Assembly (NCBI GenBank): GCA_002238925.1
Contig: MPNH01000020.1
Coordinates: 1 to 64,000 of the forward strand
DNA length: 64,000 bases
Direction: 5' to 3'
Source: Spirochaetaceae bacterium bin103
Lineage (GTDB): Bacteria; Spirochaetota; Spirochaetia; SZUA-6; Bin103
This document shows, piece after piece, positions 52,836 to 63,982 of the stretch (the stretch's first letter is position 1; each line of letters opens with the position of its first letter). Position numbers and translations under genes: made by a program. The notes beneath the pieces are model-generated. The model worked only from the letters and a program-made list of their open reading frames with translations. It had not been told where the DNA came from and made no database searches.

Positions 52836-54812
52836 CTACTGACGCCAGAACAGGTGCTGGGCGTCGATGCCGAGGTTGCCGGCGTAGTCGGCGGCCATCG
52901 GGAAGCTGGTGCGCACGTTGCCGAGGTTCTCCTTTGCCAGGACGGGAACCGGTTGCAGCCCGACGGTGCCGATGATGTACAGGTTTTCGGCGTGCAGGTC
53001 CCAGATCTGCTGCGCGAGCGCCCGGAACTCGGATGAGCCGAACCGGGTGGTGCTCAGTTCGCCGACCCAGCGGTGCAGATCCTTCATCTCCTGTGGCGGC
53101 TCCTCACCGGGCAGCTTGCCGTCGGCGAAGTCGGCCAGCGTATTCTTGCCGGAGTCGATATCGTCGTTCGCCTGCAGCCACTGCTCCCACGCCGGCGCCC
53201 ACGCAAAGCCCAGGCCGCCGACGTCGGCGCGGTTCGGCTCCAGGTAGAACGCCACCTCTTCCACGGTCTCCATTTTGCGGGCGCGGAACGCGTGATCGGT
53301 GCTGTCGCCGCGCTCCGAGAACAGCGAGTTCTCGACCGGTCGCAGCCCTACCTTGATGCCGACCTCTTCCCAGTACTCCTTGATCAACTCGAACGCCGCC
53401 GGGGGAGTGGACAGCGTGTTGGACCACTCGATGGTGACCAGCAAGGCGTCTCCACCCGGGCCGATCCGAAAACCGTCGCGGTCACGTTCGCTCAGACCCA
53501 CCTCATCGAGCAACCCATTGGCTTTGTCCGGATCGTACTCGGTGTAGGCCTGCCCCCACGCCTCCTTGTAGAAGGTGGTCGAGGGCAGCATGGTGGCCTG
53601 CAGCGGCGTGCCGAGGCCCAGATAGATGGCCTTGTTGAGATCGTCGCGGTCGATGGCCACCGACAGCGCGCGACGGAAGCGGACGTCCTGAAACAGCGCC
53701 CGCAACTCGGCATCGTCGTGGTTCTGGTTCAGCGCCAGGCCGAGGTCCGCGGACAGGATTCCCGGTGCGCCGCTCACCGTGTAGCCGCCGGAACTTTCGT
53801 TCTGCTTGTAAAGCGACCAGTTGTCCACGCTCGTTCGCATGAAGGCGATGTCCGCCTCCCCGGAGATCGCCTTGAGCTGGTAGGTTTCCCGGTCGACCAG
53901 CGTGGAGACGATCGTATCGATGTAGGGGAGCTGGTTGCCTTCGGCGTCGACCTGGAAGTAGTAGGGATTGCGCTCGTAGGTGCGCACGGTGGTCGTGAAG
54001 TCGGTGAACCGCCACGGCATCATGGTGGGTTGTTCGATGTCCTTCTTGGGGCTCCACCAGAAGTGATAGTGGAATGCTCGTGTCCAGTCCTCGAAGCCTT
54101 CTTCCTTGGCAACTGCGTTGGCGTCCGGGTTGTGATTGATGTGCCACTTCTTCAGGTAGTGCTTGGGGTGGAAGCTGACCCATTGGCTGCCCGGCCACGC
54201 GCCGAGCTGTACCTCCAGCACCGGATAGGGATCGTCCATCTCGTAGCGCACGTGGTAGTCGTCGATCTTGGTGACGCCCGTTACCCCCGACAGGATCGCC
54301 CAGGTCTCCACTTCGGGGTGCCAGTGCATGTCCTCGAACACGAACACAATGTCGTCCGCCGTGAACGGCTCGCCGTCCGACCACTTGGTGCCCTTGCGCA
54401 GGGCCAGCGTCATGCTCTTGGCATCGTCCGCGAGTTCGTAGGAGAGGGCGAGATCGGGAATGATGCCGCCTTCGGGGGTGAACTGCAGGAGGTTGCTGCT
54501 GCCGTTGTCCACTGATTCGGCGGTGAGGTCGTTCCACGGCCGCTCATTGACGGAAAATACGTTCAACGTGCCGCCGTAGCGGCCAATCTCCGGCACCAGG
54601 TCGGCGACCGAGGGCACCTCCGGCAGCCGCTGGTCTACCGGCGGCAGTTCGCCGGCGGCCACCAGCGCGGCCAGCATCGGCGCTTCCTGGTACTTGCCCG
54701 CCGGGGTGGCGGCGGGCTGCGACGATGCTTCCTCCGTTCCGGCGCCGGCAAACAGGATACCGGCTGCCAGAATGAGTGCCCCCACGGTCAGGAGCGGCTT
54801 GCGTACGGTCAT
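52836..54812 (-). CDS. Family-5 ABC transporter substrate-binding protein (orphan)
   Basis: A 658-residue binding protein. The signal peptide is MTVRKPLLTVGALILAAGIL with FAGAGTEEASSQ; there is no lipobox. The mature protein shows RYGGTLNVFSVNERPW, LRKGTKWSDGEPFTADDIVF, KKWHINHNPDANAVAKEEG and FQDVRFRRALSVAIDRDDLN, typical of the large family-5 proteins found with oligosaccharide or peptide importers. GGAGG lies 8 bases before the ATG. It has no permease or ATPase nearby and converges on gpgS with 13 bases between stops. Confidence 0.9.
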   Translation of the reverse strand: MTVRKPLLTVGALILAAGILFAGAGTEEASSQPAATPAGKYQEAPMLAALVAAGELPPVDQRLPEVPSVADLVPEIGRYGGTLNVFSVNERPWNDLTAESVDNGSSNLLQFTPEGGIIPDLALSYELADDAKSMTLALRKGTKWSDGEPFTADDIVFVFEDMHWHPEVETWAILSGVTGVTKIDDYHVRYEMDDPYPVLEVQLGAWPGSQWVSFHPKHYLKKWHINHNPDANAVAKEEGFEDWTRAFHYHFWWSPKKDIEQPTMMPWRFTDFTTTVRTYERNPYYFQVDAEGNQLPYIDTIVSTLVDRETYQLKAISGEADIAFMRTSVDNWSLYKQNESSGGYTVSGAPGILSADLGLALNQNHDDAELRALFQDVRFRRALSVAIDRDDLNKAIYLGLGTPLQATMLPSTTFYKEAWGQAYTEYDPDKANGLLDEVGLSERDRDGFRIGPGGDALLVTIEWSNTLSTPPAAFELIKEYWEEVGIKVGLRPVENSLFSERGDSTDHAFRARKMETVEEVAFYLEPNRADVGGLGFAWAPAWEQWLQANDDIDSGKNTLADFADGKLPGEEPPQEMKDLHRWVGELSTTRFGSSEFRALAQQIWDLHAENLYIIGTVGLQPVPVLAKENLGNVRTSFPMAADYAGNLGIDAQHLFWRQ

Positions 54813-54970
54813 GACCAACCTCCGTCGGTATCGCCGGCGGACAGGCAACCCACCGGTATGGCCGGGTACTATGCACCCGCGGTGGGACGCTGTCAATGTT
54901 GCCGCGCCGGAAGCGCCGGAGGTGGGGCGAGCGAACGCTCCGGTTGCGGCTGGTCTCGGCGCCGAGCGTG

Positions 54971-55861
54971 CTACTTGGTGCTGTCGAGCGCGGCCAGCGC
55001 GGCGGCGATGGCCTGTTGCTGGGCGGCGTCTGCGACCGGCATGGGCGCGCGGGGGAGGCCGGAGGGGCAGCCTTGCAGGATCTGGGCGTACTTCACGCAG
55101 GCCGGCAGGTTGTCGCCGTTGATTGCGTTCCACAGTGCCAGGAGGCGGCCGTGCAGATCGCGGGCGCAGTCGTGGTCGCCGCGGGCTACGGCGTCCCAGA
55201 GGGCAACGCAGGGGGCGGGGGCCGCGCTCAGTATGGCTGCCACGGCACCGTGGGCGCCGAGGGCGAACGATGGGTACAGCATGGCGTCGACCGCGCTCAG
55301 GATGACGCTGTCCGCCGGCGCCTCGCGCAGCAGGTCGGCGAGCAGCTTCAGGTCGCCGGCGCTCTGCTTCACGCCGATCACGCCCGGGACCTCGCGCAGG
55401 ATGCGGCACAGCAGCTCCGGCGCCAGGTAGCTCCACGGCACCACGTTGTAGATGATGACCGGCAGGCCGGTCTGTTCGGCGGCGGAGCGGAAGAAATCCA
55501 GCATGGCGTCGTCGTCGGGGCGGAACAGGTAGTGCACGGGGGTGATCTGCAGGGCGGCCACGCCCATGCCGGCCAGGGCCTTGCCGCGCCGCACCACCTC
55601 GCGCGTGCTGTTGGCGATGATGCCGGCGATTACCGGCGCCCGCCCGTTGGCCGCCCGCAGGGCTGCCGATGCCGCTCGCTGACCTTCGTCCCCGCTCAGG
55701 GTATGCCCTTCGCCCGTGGAGCCTGCCACGGTAACGCCGTGCACGCCGCGTTGCAGCAGCCAGCGGCACTGCCCGGCCAATGCGGCCTCGTCCAGGTCGC
55801 CGCTTGCGTCGAACGGCGTGGTAACCGGCGGAATGATGCCGCGAATGAGTTGTGCTTCCAT
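54971..55861 (-). CDS. DapA/NanA-family pyruvate-dependent aldolase or dehydratase
   Basis: A 296-residue TIM-barrel protein. It has IRGIIPPVTTPFD, substrate loop AGSTGEG (46-52), catalytic Tyr in IIYNVVPW (Y138) and Schiff-base Lys in VIGVKQSAGD (K165). Family members include dihydrodipicolinate synthase, N-acetylneuraminate lyase and sugar-acid dehydratases. The presence of a sialidase-like gene nearby makes a sugar-acid role plausible, but this is inference; the gene context does not point to lysine synthesis. An intact gene of normal length. Confidence 0.85.
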   Translation of the reverse strand: MEAQLIRGIIPPVTTPFDASGDLDEAALAGQCRWLLQRGVHGVTVAGSTGEGHTLSGDEGQRAASAALRAANGRAPVIAGIIANSTREVVRRGKALAGMGVAALQITPVHYLFRPDDDAMLDFFRSAAEQTGLPVIIYNVVPWSYLAPELLCRILREVPGVIGVKQSAGDLKLLADLLREAPADSVILSAVDAMLYPSFALGAHGAVAAILSAAPAPCVALWDAVARGDHDCARDLHGRLLALWNAINGDNLPACVKYAQILQGCPSGLPRAPMPVADAAQQQAIAAALAALDSTK

Positions 55862-55932
55862 AACGCGTGCAGCATATCACTGCATCGCACCGCTTCCCAG
55901 CAGATCGGCGCGTTGCGCGTGGCGTGAGCCGT

Positions 55933-56808
55933 CTACGTGGAGGCGGTCCAGCGGGAGGGGGAGATTCCGGCGCCTGCGCCGTCCAGGTCGGCGGGGCGGT
56001 TCTGCACGGCGAGGTCGATGCGGCGCGTGTTGGGGTCGCGGAACAGGCGGCGCGCCGCCGGGGGCAGCTTGGCGAGCCGTTCGGGGGCCCACGGTGCGAC
56101 CTCGGTAACCGGGCCGGCCCAGGCCGGGCGGTAGGAGATGGCCAGCATGCGGCGGTCGGCGGTGGAGTAGTTGGGGTAGTTGCCGTGGAACACCTTCTGG
56201 TTGATCGCCACCGCGGAGCCTGCCGGGCAGGTAACCATCACCTCCTCGTCGTGGCGCAGGAAGCGGTTGTAGGGGTTGCCGTCGGCGTGCACGGACAGGT
56301 GCGAGCGCGGCACCACCTTGAACGGCGAGCACTCCGGGGTCAGGTCGTCGAGGTAGTACAGCGCGCGTATCAGCACCGGCGAACTGAGGCCGCCGGAGGC
56401 GCGCGACCCATATGGCAGGGCGTCGGTGTGGATGGCGATGCCGGGGTGGCCGGGTTCGCAGAGCTGGTAGCTGATGGAGGTGCACAGCACGTCGTCCCCG
56501 AACAGGCGTTCCAGGAACGCCACCGTGGGCGGCAGCGCGATGGCCGCCATGGTGTGCGGCATGTCGCGTCCGAGCAGGTCGTCCGCCGTCTGCTTGTGCG
56601 GCGAGTAGTCGGTGGCGGTGAGCCGCAGCGCGGCCAGCTCGGCGCCGATGGCGCTGATCTGTTCCGCATCCAGCAGATCGGGCAGCACCAGGTAGCCCTC
56701 CAGCTCCAGGCAGCGGACGCGCTCGCCGACGGTCAGCGCCGCCCAGTCCGCATCGGCCCGCCGCGCTCCGGCCAGCTCGCTCCGCTCGTTGGTGTTTCGC
56801 GTATCCAT
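55933..56808 (-). CDS. Phytanoyl-CoA dioxygenase family protein
   Basis: A 291-residue Fe(II)/2-oxoglutarate oxygenase. Iron ligands are visible as IAIHTDALPYG (His127, Asp129) and VFHGNYPNYS (His208), with the 2-oxoglutarate-binding Arg in DRRMLAISYRP. The lead region LELEGYLVLPDLLDAEQI is typical of PhyH. Bacterial members hydroxylate many small molecules; the substrate is unknown. I prefer ATG 56808; a TTG at 56820 would overlap the sulfatase stop. It lies in a minus-strand run after the sulfatase. Confidence 0.84.
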   Translation of the reverse strand: MDTRNTNERSELAGARRADADWAALTVGERVRCLELEGYLVLPDLLDAEQISAIGAELAALRLTATDYSPHKQTADDLLGRDMPHTMAAIALPPTVAFLERLFGDDVLCTSISYQLCEPGHPGIAIHTDALPYGSRASGGLSSPVLIRALYYLDDLTPECSPFKVVPRSHLSVHADGNPYNRFLRHDEEVMVTCPAGSAVAINQKVFHGNYPNYSTADRRMLAISYRPAWAGPVTEVAPWAPERLAKLPPAARRLFRDPNTRRIDLAVQNRPADLDGAGAGISPSRWTAST

Positions 56809-56816
56809 GGGCGAAG

Positions 56817-58656
56817 TCAACTGACGCGGTGGGCGGTGAGGTAGTAGGCGCCGGCGAGGTGGCGGCGTTCCTCATCGAGCCACCAGGAGCGGATCTGTGC
56901 CGGGCCGGCGTCGAGCGGCAGGCGAAAGGTTACCTCGGCGGCGCCGTCCGGGACCGGCATGGTGGCCTCGGCGGCGCCGGCGCTCAGCCAGGCGGAGGCG
57001 GCCGGGATTGCCTTGCCGGCCGGCCAGCCGCCGTCCACGCCGATGAGCGGCGGGGCCTCGGCGGCGATGCCGAGGCCCGACTCCTCGGGCCAGCGGCGCA
57101 GGGTGAACGAGTAGGTGCCGGCGCGCGCCGCCTGCACGTGCCAGGTGCCGCTGTCCAGCACCGGCCCGCGGATGTTGCGCTGGTTGTCGGCATAGGCCCA
57201 CGCCCAGTCGGCGCTGCACAGCCGCATCGGGTTCTCCTCGGGGGCGCCGATGGTGAGCGGCTGATAGCGGTCCAGGTTGCCGCCGACACCGGCCCACCAC
57301 GCCTCGTAGTGGTCGCGCATGCGCGCTACCACGCCAGGATGGGCAGTTGCCACATCGCGCTCCTGGCCCGGATCGGCGGCGATGTCGTACAGCTCGCTGC
57401 CGCCCACCAGGCGCCAGCGGCCCCACAATACGGCGGCCTGATGCTTGGCGGTCCTGCCGAAGGCGGGGGCCTCGTTGGGATGGCCGTACTGCACCACGGT
57501 CATACGGTCGGGCAGGGCGGCCTCGGTGCCGCGCGCCACGGCGGCCAGCGACACGCCGTCGAACTCCACTCCGTCGTCGATGCGCAGGCCGCACAGGTCG
57601 ACCAGCGTGGGCAGCACGTCGGTGGCGCGCGTTACGCCGGTCACGTCGCGTCCGGCATCCGAAGCGGCCCAGCCCGGCGGAGTGCCGGCCGCGGCGGCGT
57701 CCGGCGGCTGACCGCGCCGGCGCTGGCCGCCGATGCCGCCGCCCGGCCCGCGCCACCGGCACGGGACCCCGGGGCCGCCGTCGTCGGCGGCCCGGCCAGC
57801 GCAACAGGCACGGTACCGGGTGGCCGCCGTCGTAGAGCGACGACTTCCTGCCGCGCATGCCGGCGTTGTACACCGCCTCGCCGCCGGCGGTGCCGTTGTC
57901 GGTCATGAACAGGACGATGGTGTCGTCATACAGGCCGTTCTGGTGCAGGAACCAGTCCAGCCGCGCCAGGTTCTCGTCGATGCAGGCGATCATGGCGAAG
58001 AAGCTGGCGTGGTCGGCGGTCACGCTGCCGCCGGCCACCGCGCCGCGGTAGGGGTCGCGGTAGTGGTCCGGCACCCACAGCGGTCCGTGCGGGGCGTTGG
58101 TGGCGATGTAGGCAAAGAACGGGTCGCCGCCGCGGGCGCTGCGCCGCATCCAGGCGGTGGCCTGCTCGAACCACACGTCGGTGCAGTAGCCGCGGAACTC
58201 CTCCATCTCGTCGCGATGCCGGTAGGTGTCGTCGAAGTAGTCGTTGCCGTAGCGGTCGGCGGCCGAGGTGATACCCCAGCTCGGGTGCCAGATGGTCTCC
58301 TGAAAGCCGCGGTCCTGCGGGCGGTAGGGGTAGTTGTCGCCCAGGTGCCACTTGCCGAAGTGTCCGGTCCGGTAGCCGCCCGCGGCGAACAGGTCGGCGG
58401 CGGTGGGCAAGTCGGCGCGCAGCAGGGAGCGGCCCATGCACACGAAGGTGGCGCCGTTGCGCAGCGCGTCGCGTCCGGTCATCAGTTCGCCGCGGGTCGG
58501 CGTGCACACCGGGCATACGTGGAAGTCGGTAAAACGCACGCTCTCCGCCTGCAGCCGGTCCATCGCCGGGGTGCGCAGCACCGGATTGCCGGTGTAGGAC
58601 AGGTCGCCGTAGCCCTGGTCGTCGGTCAGGATCACGATCACGTTGGGGCGGGACAT
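56817..58656 (-). pseudogene. Arylsulfatase split by a frameshift
   Basis: The 5' frame is a normal sulfatase: MSRPNVIVILTDDQGYGDLS (D11, D12), formylglycine motif CTPTRGELMTG (C51), GHFGKWHLGD, ATNAPHGPLW and LFMTDNGTAGG, ending near SLYDGGHPVPCLLRWPG. After about 57795 the frame turns into Arg-rich nonsense, while another frame resumes at about 57660 with TGVTRATDVLPTLVDLCGL. It continues through SELYDIAADPGQERDV to TGA 56817. The 130-base GC-rich stretch between is not conserved-looking. All catalytic residues lie in the first piece. It is either a true pseudogene or a sequencing/assembly error in GC-rich DNA. It sits 3 bases after the CBS gene in the same direction. Confidence 0.75.
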
Positions 58657-58659
58657 TGG

Positions 58660-59220
58660 TCAGTCGTTGCGGTCGGTGTCGTGCATCAGCGCGTGCAGGT
58701 GCCGGAGCAGGTCGTGCGACGAGGTCACGCCGCGCACGCGGCCGGCGCCATCGACAAGCGGGACATGGCGGAAGTCTCCCATTACCATCTTGTTGATGGC
58801 GATTGCCAAGCTGTCGTCCTGGCGCAGTACCACCGGATCCGGGGTCATCACCGACTCGATCGCCGTATCTGCCGGCACCAGGCCGGCTGCAATCACCCGC
58901 CGCAGCAGGTCTCGCTCGGTGAAGATGCCGAGAATGCGCCCCTGGTCGGCCACCAGCACGTAGCCGGCGCCCGATTCGCGCATCGACGCGACCGCCTCGG
59001 CGGCCGTAGAACCGGCAGCCACCAACTGCGGGGGGAGCGAGGCGAGCACCGCCGCCGCGTCGGAGGCCAACCGCTCGACGAAGCGCGAGCCGCCGGTGCC
59101 GCGTTCGGGGCGGAACACGTTGGTCTCGCACGCTTGGCACATCGCGGTCTCGGGGGCATTCTCGAAGCCGCACTTCGGGCATACGAGCACGGCGGCCGGG
59201 CTGCTGCTGGCGCTACTCAA
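58660..59220 (-). CDS. Zinc-ribbon plus CBS-pair protein
   Basis: A 186-residue protein. The N-terminal zinc ribbon is VCPKCGFENAPETAMCQACE. A tandem CBS pair follows: AEAVASMRESGAGYVLVADQ with ILGIFTERDLLRRV, then SVMTPDPVVLRQDDSLAIAI with HVPLVDGAGRVRGVTS. CBS pairs bind adenine nucleotides or SAM and act as energy or redox-linked regulators. The apparent start is TTG inside the korB stop (8-base overlap); a GTG 10 codons later is possible. Its coupling to korB suggests regulation of the oxidoreductase. Confidence 0.82.
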   Translation of the reverse strand: MSSASSSPAAVLVCPKCGFENAPETAMCQACETNVFRPERGTGGSRFVERLASDAAAVLASLPPQLVAAGSTAAEAVASMRESGAGYVLVADQGRILGIFTERDLLRRVIAAGLVPADTAIESVMTPDPVVLRQDDSLAIAINKMVMGDFRHVPLVDGAGRVRGVTSSHDLLRHLHALMHDTDRND

Positions 59221-60215
59221 CGGTCCAGGTATCCCCGGCTCGCAACAGCGCCGCCACGTCGCCCGCGCCCGAGTGTTCGCGGGCCGCGTCCACCTGTTCG
59301 CTCATGCCGTCTTCATAGGTCGGTTTGTCCACGGCACGCAGCACGCCGAGCGGTAGCGGCAGGCCGAATGTGGGAGACATGTGCGCCAGGAGATACGGCC
59401 ATACATTGCTGGGGGCACGCTCGTCATGCACCAGCCGGCCGGGATCGTCGTCGGCGCAGATCACCGGCTGCAGTCCGTCGAGCTTGATCGCCTTGTCGCC
59501 GTTCTTGCCGAATGTCAGCGGCTTGCCGTGCTCCAGGTTGATGGTCTGTTCCGCGCGTATGCTGCGCTCCGCAAAGTAGTCGAAGGCGCCGTCGTTGTAC
59601 ACGTTGCAGTTCTGGTACACCTCCACGAAGCAGCCGCCGCGATGGTGGGCGGCGCGCTCCAGGGTGGTGGACAGGTGCCTGGTGTCGGTGGCCACCGTGC
59701 GTGCCACGAAACTTGCCTCCGCGGCCAGGGCGATGCGGGCCGGGCTGACCGGCACCTCCAGCGAACCGGCCGGCGAGCTGACGGTACGCTTGCCCACCTC
59801 GCTGGTCGGCGAGTACTGGCCCTTGGTGAGCCCGTAGATGCGGTTGTTGAACAGGATGATGTTCAGGTCCATGTTGCGGCGCAGGGCGTGAATCAGGTGG
59901 TTGCCGCCGATCGACAGGCCGTCGCCGTCGCCGGTAATCACGAACACCAGCAGCTCGGGGCGGGTGATCTTCAGGCCCGACGCCAGGGTCATGGCGCGGC
60001 CATGGATGGAGTGAAACCCGAACGTGTCGACGTAGTACGGGAACCGGCTCGAGCAGCCGATGCCGCTGATGAACACGATGTTCTCGCGCGGCACGCCCAG
60101 GTTGGGCAGCAGGCGCTGCATCTGCGCCAGGATGGCGTAGTCGCCGCATCCCGGACACCAGCGCACGTCCTGGTCGGAAACGAAGTCCTTGCGCGTCAGC
60201 GGCGCATCTACGGTA

Positions 60216-60226
<11 letters not shown>
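59213..60226 (-). CDS. korB: 2-oxoacid:ferredoxin oxidoreductase, beta subunit
   Basis: A 337-residue TPP-binding subunit: VRWCPGCGDYAILAQMQ, ISGIGCSSRFPYYVDTFGFH, the TPP/Mg motif VITGDGDGLSIGGNH with FNNRIYGLTKGQYSPTSE, and a C-terminal QNCNVYNDGAF. It decarboxylates a 2-oxoacid (2-oxoglutarate or pyruvate type) and passes electrons to ferredoxin with the alpha/gamma subunit. ATG 60226 is chosen over a TTG six codons upstream; it overlaps korA by 11 bases. No ferredoxin gene is adjacent. Confidence 0.9.
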
Positions 60227-62068
<1,842 letters not shown>

Positions 62069-62069
<1 letters not shown>

Positions 62070-62557
62070 CAGGCGCCGTCCGGGGTGCGAGTGGTCTGGT
62101 GCGGCCGGGGCGGCAGATTGAGGATGCTGCCCGGCAGCAGTTCGGCCAGAAAATGCAGCACGTTGTAGCTGGTCAGCACGCCAATGCAGCCGCGTTCGCC
62201 GTCGCTGATCGGCAGGTGCCGGCAGTGGCCTTCCGCCATCGCGTCGAGGGCGTCGCCGATGGGCCGCGCGACATCCAGAACGGTCGGGTCGGAGGACATG
62301 AACTTGCCCACCGGCGCGTCCGGGATGCCGTCCGGGTTTGCCGCCCGGTTGAGCAGGTCGTGCTCGGTAAAGATGCCGGCCAGAATTTCCTCTTTCGTCA
62401 CTAGCACATAGTCAGTATCGGAATTTCGCATGGTGTCCACTACCGCACGGAGGCTGGTGTCGGCGGTTACCGACAGCGGCGGATCAAGCGCTACCGAGCG
62501 CAACGGATGGTGGGCGAGTTCGCGGTAAATCGGCATGTCGGCCTGCTTCCTGGTCAT
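62069..62557 (-). CDS. CBS-domain protein heading the kor operon
   Basis: A 162-residue tandem CBS protein: SLRAVVDTMRNSDTDYVLVT with ILAGIFTEHDLLNRA, then FMSSDPTVLDVARPIGDALD with HCRHLPISDGERGCIGVLTS. A strong GGAGGA RBS five bases before ATG 62557 sets the start; the frame is open far upstream but without homology. Its stop forms TGATG with korA. CBS pairs sense AMP/ATP-type ligands, so it is a likely energy-status regulator of the oxidoreductase. Confidence 0.85.
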
Positions 62558-62640
62558 ATTGTCCTCCGAATGTGCGGGGATTTCAACCGCAGCGCAGCGA
62601 AACATAGCGGAACCTTCGTTCGCGCCGCGGATCTCTTCCA

Positions 62641-62656
62641 GCCACGGGACCGTGGC
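62641..62656. promoter_or_regulatory. Palindrome in the divergent kor/HAD intergenic region
   Basis: GCCACGG and CCGTGGC form perfect 7-bp arms around a 2-base centre, between the divergent starts at 62557 and 62769. It is a possible operator; no regulator is linked to it here. Clear -35/-10 boxes were not identified. Confidence 0.35.
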
Positions 62657-62768
62657 GCCGGGTGGGTGGCTCAGATGTAACCGGTCGACCCGTCCGGACG
62701 CGGCGCGCACACCGATCGACGCCGGGTGGTACGTTGCTTCGCGGATTACCGTTTCGTACTTTCCCGGC

Positions 62769-63503
62769 GTGGAGCACCGTGTGCCCGGCACCGACCTTCC
62801 CGCCGCCATTCTGTTTGACATGGACGACACCGTGGTCGACACCTACCGCGCCTCCCGCGATGCGTGGCACGAGGCCGCGGTGAGGCTTGCTGACGAGCGC
62901 GGATGGGACCCTGAACAGGCATCCGAGGCCTTTTTCGCAGCCGACCGCTGGTACTGGCAGGACGCGGAACGGGCGGACTGGGGGCGCCTCAACCAGGCCG
63001 GCGCCCGCACCCGCATCGCCGGGCGCGCCCTGGACGAGCTCGGCTGGCGCGACGACGGCGCCGCCGGCTGGGCCGGCCCGTTCGTGGTGCAGGAGCGGAT
63101 CAACCGGTTGCAACCGTTCCCCGGCGCGCTGGAGACGCTGGCGGAACTGCGCCGGCGCGGCGTGGCCCTGGCGCTGGTGACCAACGGCGAAGCACCCAGC
63201 CAACGCGGCAAGATCGACAAGGTCGGCCTGGTCCCGTACTTTGACGCGGTGGTAGTGGAGGGTGAGTTCGGCATCGGCAAGCCGGAGCCGGCCGTGTTCC
63301 GCCACGCCCTGGCCGCGATCGGCCGACAGGCGCGCGAGGCGTGGATGGTGGGCGACGACCTGGCCAAGGACATCGCCGGCGGCCGCGCCGCCGGCCTGCA
63401 CACGGTGTGGGTCGACAGCCGCCGGGAGGGACTCCCGGAAGCGCCCGCCGCGCAACCGCACCGCATCGTGCACGCCATCGCCGAGCTGCTGCCGTCCGCC
63501 TGA
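62769..63503 (+). CDS. HAD-superfamily hydrolase, phosphatase-like
   Basis: About 244 residues. Motif I is ILFDMDDTVVDTYRAS, a long cap domain follows (about 30-110), motif II is LALVTNGEAPSQRGK, motif III GEFGIGKPEPAVFRHAL, and motif IV MVGDDLAKDIAGGRAAG. All catalytic positions are present. It should dephosphorylate a small phosphoester such as a sugar phosphate; the substrate is not readable. The start is one of two GTGs (62769 or 62781) since the first ATG is within motif I. It is divergent from the kor operon. Confidence 0.84.
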   Translation: MEHRVPGTDLPAAILFDMDDTVVDTYRASRDAWHEAAVRLADERGWDPEQASEAFFAADRWYWQDAERADWGRLNQAGARTRIAGRALDELGWRDDGAAGWAGPFVVQERINRLQPFPGALETLAELRRRGVALALVTNGEAPSQRGKIDKVGLVPYFDAVVVEGEFGIGKPEPAVFRHALAAIGRQAREAWMVGDDLAKDIAGGRAAGLHTVWVDSRREGLPEAPAAQPHRIVHAIAELLPSA

Positions 63504-63513
63504 GACCGATGTG

Positions 63514-63542
63514 GCGGCAGAGCCGCAAACACGCGCTGCCGC
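63514..63542. terminator. Hairpin between convergent HAD and doc genes
   Basis: GCGGCAG (63514-63520) pairs with CTGCCGC (63536-63542) around a 15-base loop. There is no T-run on either side, so it is only a weak candidate for a shared terminator. Confidence 0.25.
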
Positions 63543-63571
63543 GAAGCTTCAGATATTGCGCGGCGATATTC

Positions 63572-63982
63572 TCATGGAGGGCCCTCGTCGCGAACCAGGT
63601 GCGATCGAAACCAGGTGGCGAGGGCGGTCTCGCCGAGGCGGCCCGCGGCGACGGCTTCCATGGTGCCGATGGCGGCGAGCGGATCGAATTCGAGGCGCAT
63701 GCCGTTGTCGGCCAGGAACAGGCGCGCGGTGACCCAGGCGGTGCGCTTGTTGCCGTCGAGGAAGCCGTGGTTCTTGGCGATACCGAAGGCGTAGGCGGCT
63801 GCCAGGTCGGCTGCGCCGGGGCTTCCGTACCGCGCAAGGTTTGCCGGGCGGGCCAGCGCGGACTCCACCATGCCCCGATCGCGAACGCCGTCCATGCCGC
63901 CATGCTCGGCGAGCTGGCGGTCATGGACCGCAAAGACGACGCTGCTTTCAACCCAGCGCCACCGTTCGCTGCCGGCGCTCAC
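63572..63982 (-). CDS. doc: Doc-type Fic-family toxin
   Basis: A 136-residue Doc protein. The Fic-fold active site is NHGFLDGNKRTAWV (H72 through K79/R80), the Doc variant H-x-F-x-D-G-N-K-R. Earlier conserved parts are GGMDGVRDRGMVESALARP and AAAYAFGIAKN. Doc toxins phosphorylate elongation factor Tu and stop translation. The GTG start overlaps the stop of the upstream antitoxin gene (GTGA). It looks complete and functional. Confidence 0.88.
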   Translation of the reverse strand: MSAGSERWRWVESSVVFAVHDRQLAEHGGMDGVRDRGMVESALARPANLARYGSPGAADLAAAYAFGIAKNHGFLDGNKRTAWVTARLFLADNGMRLEFDPLAAIGTMEAVAAGRLGETALATWFRSHLVRDEGPP

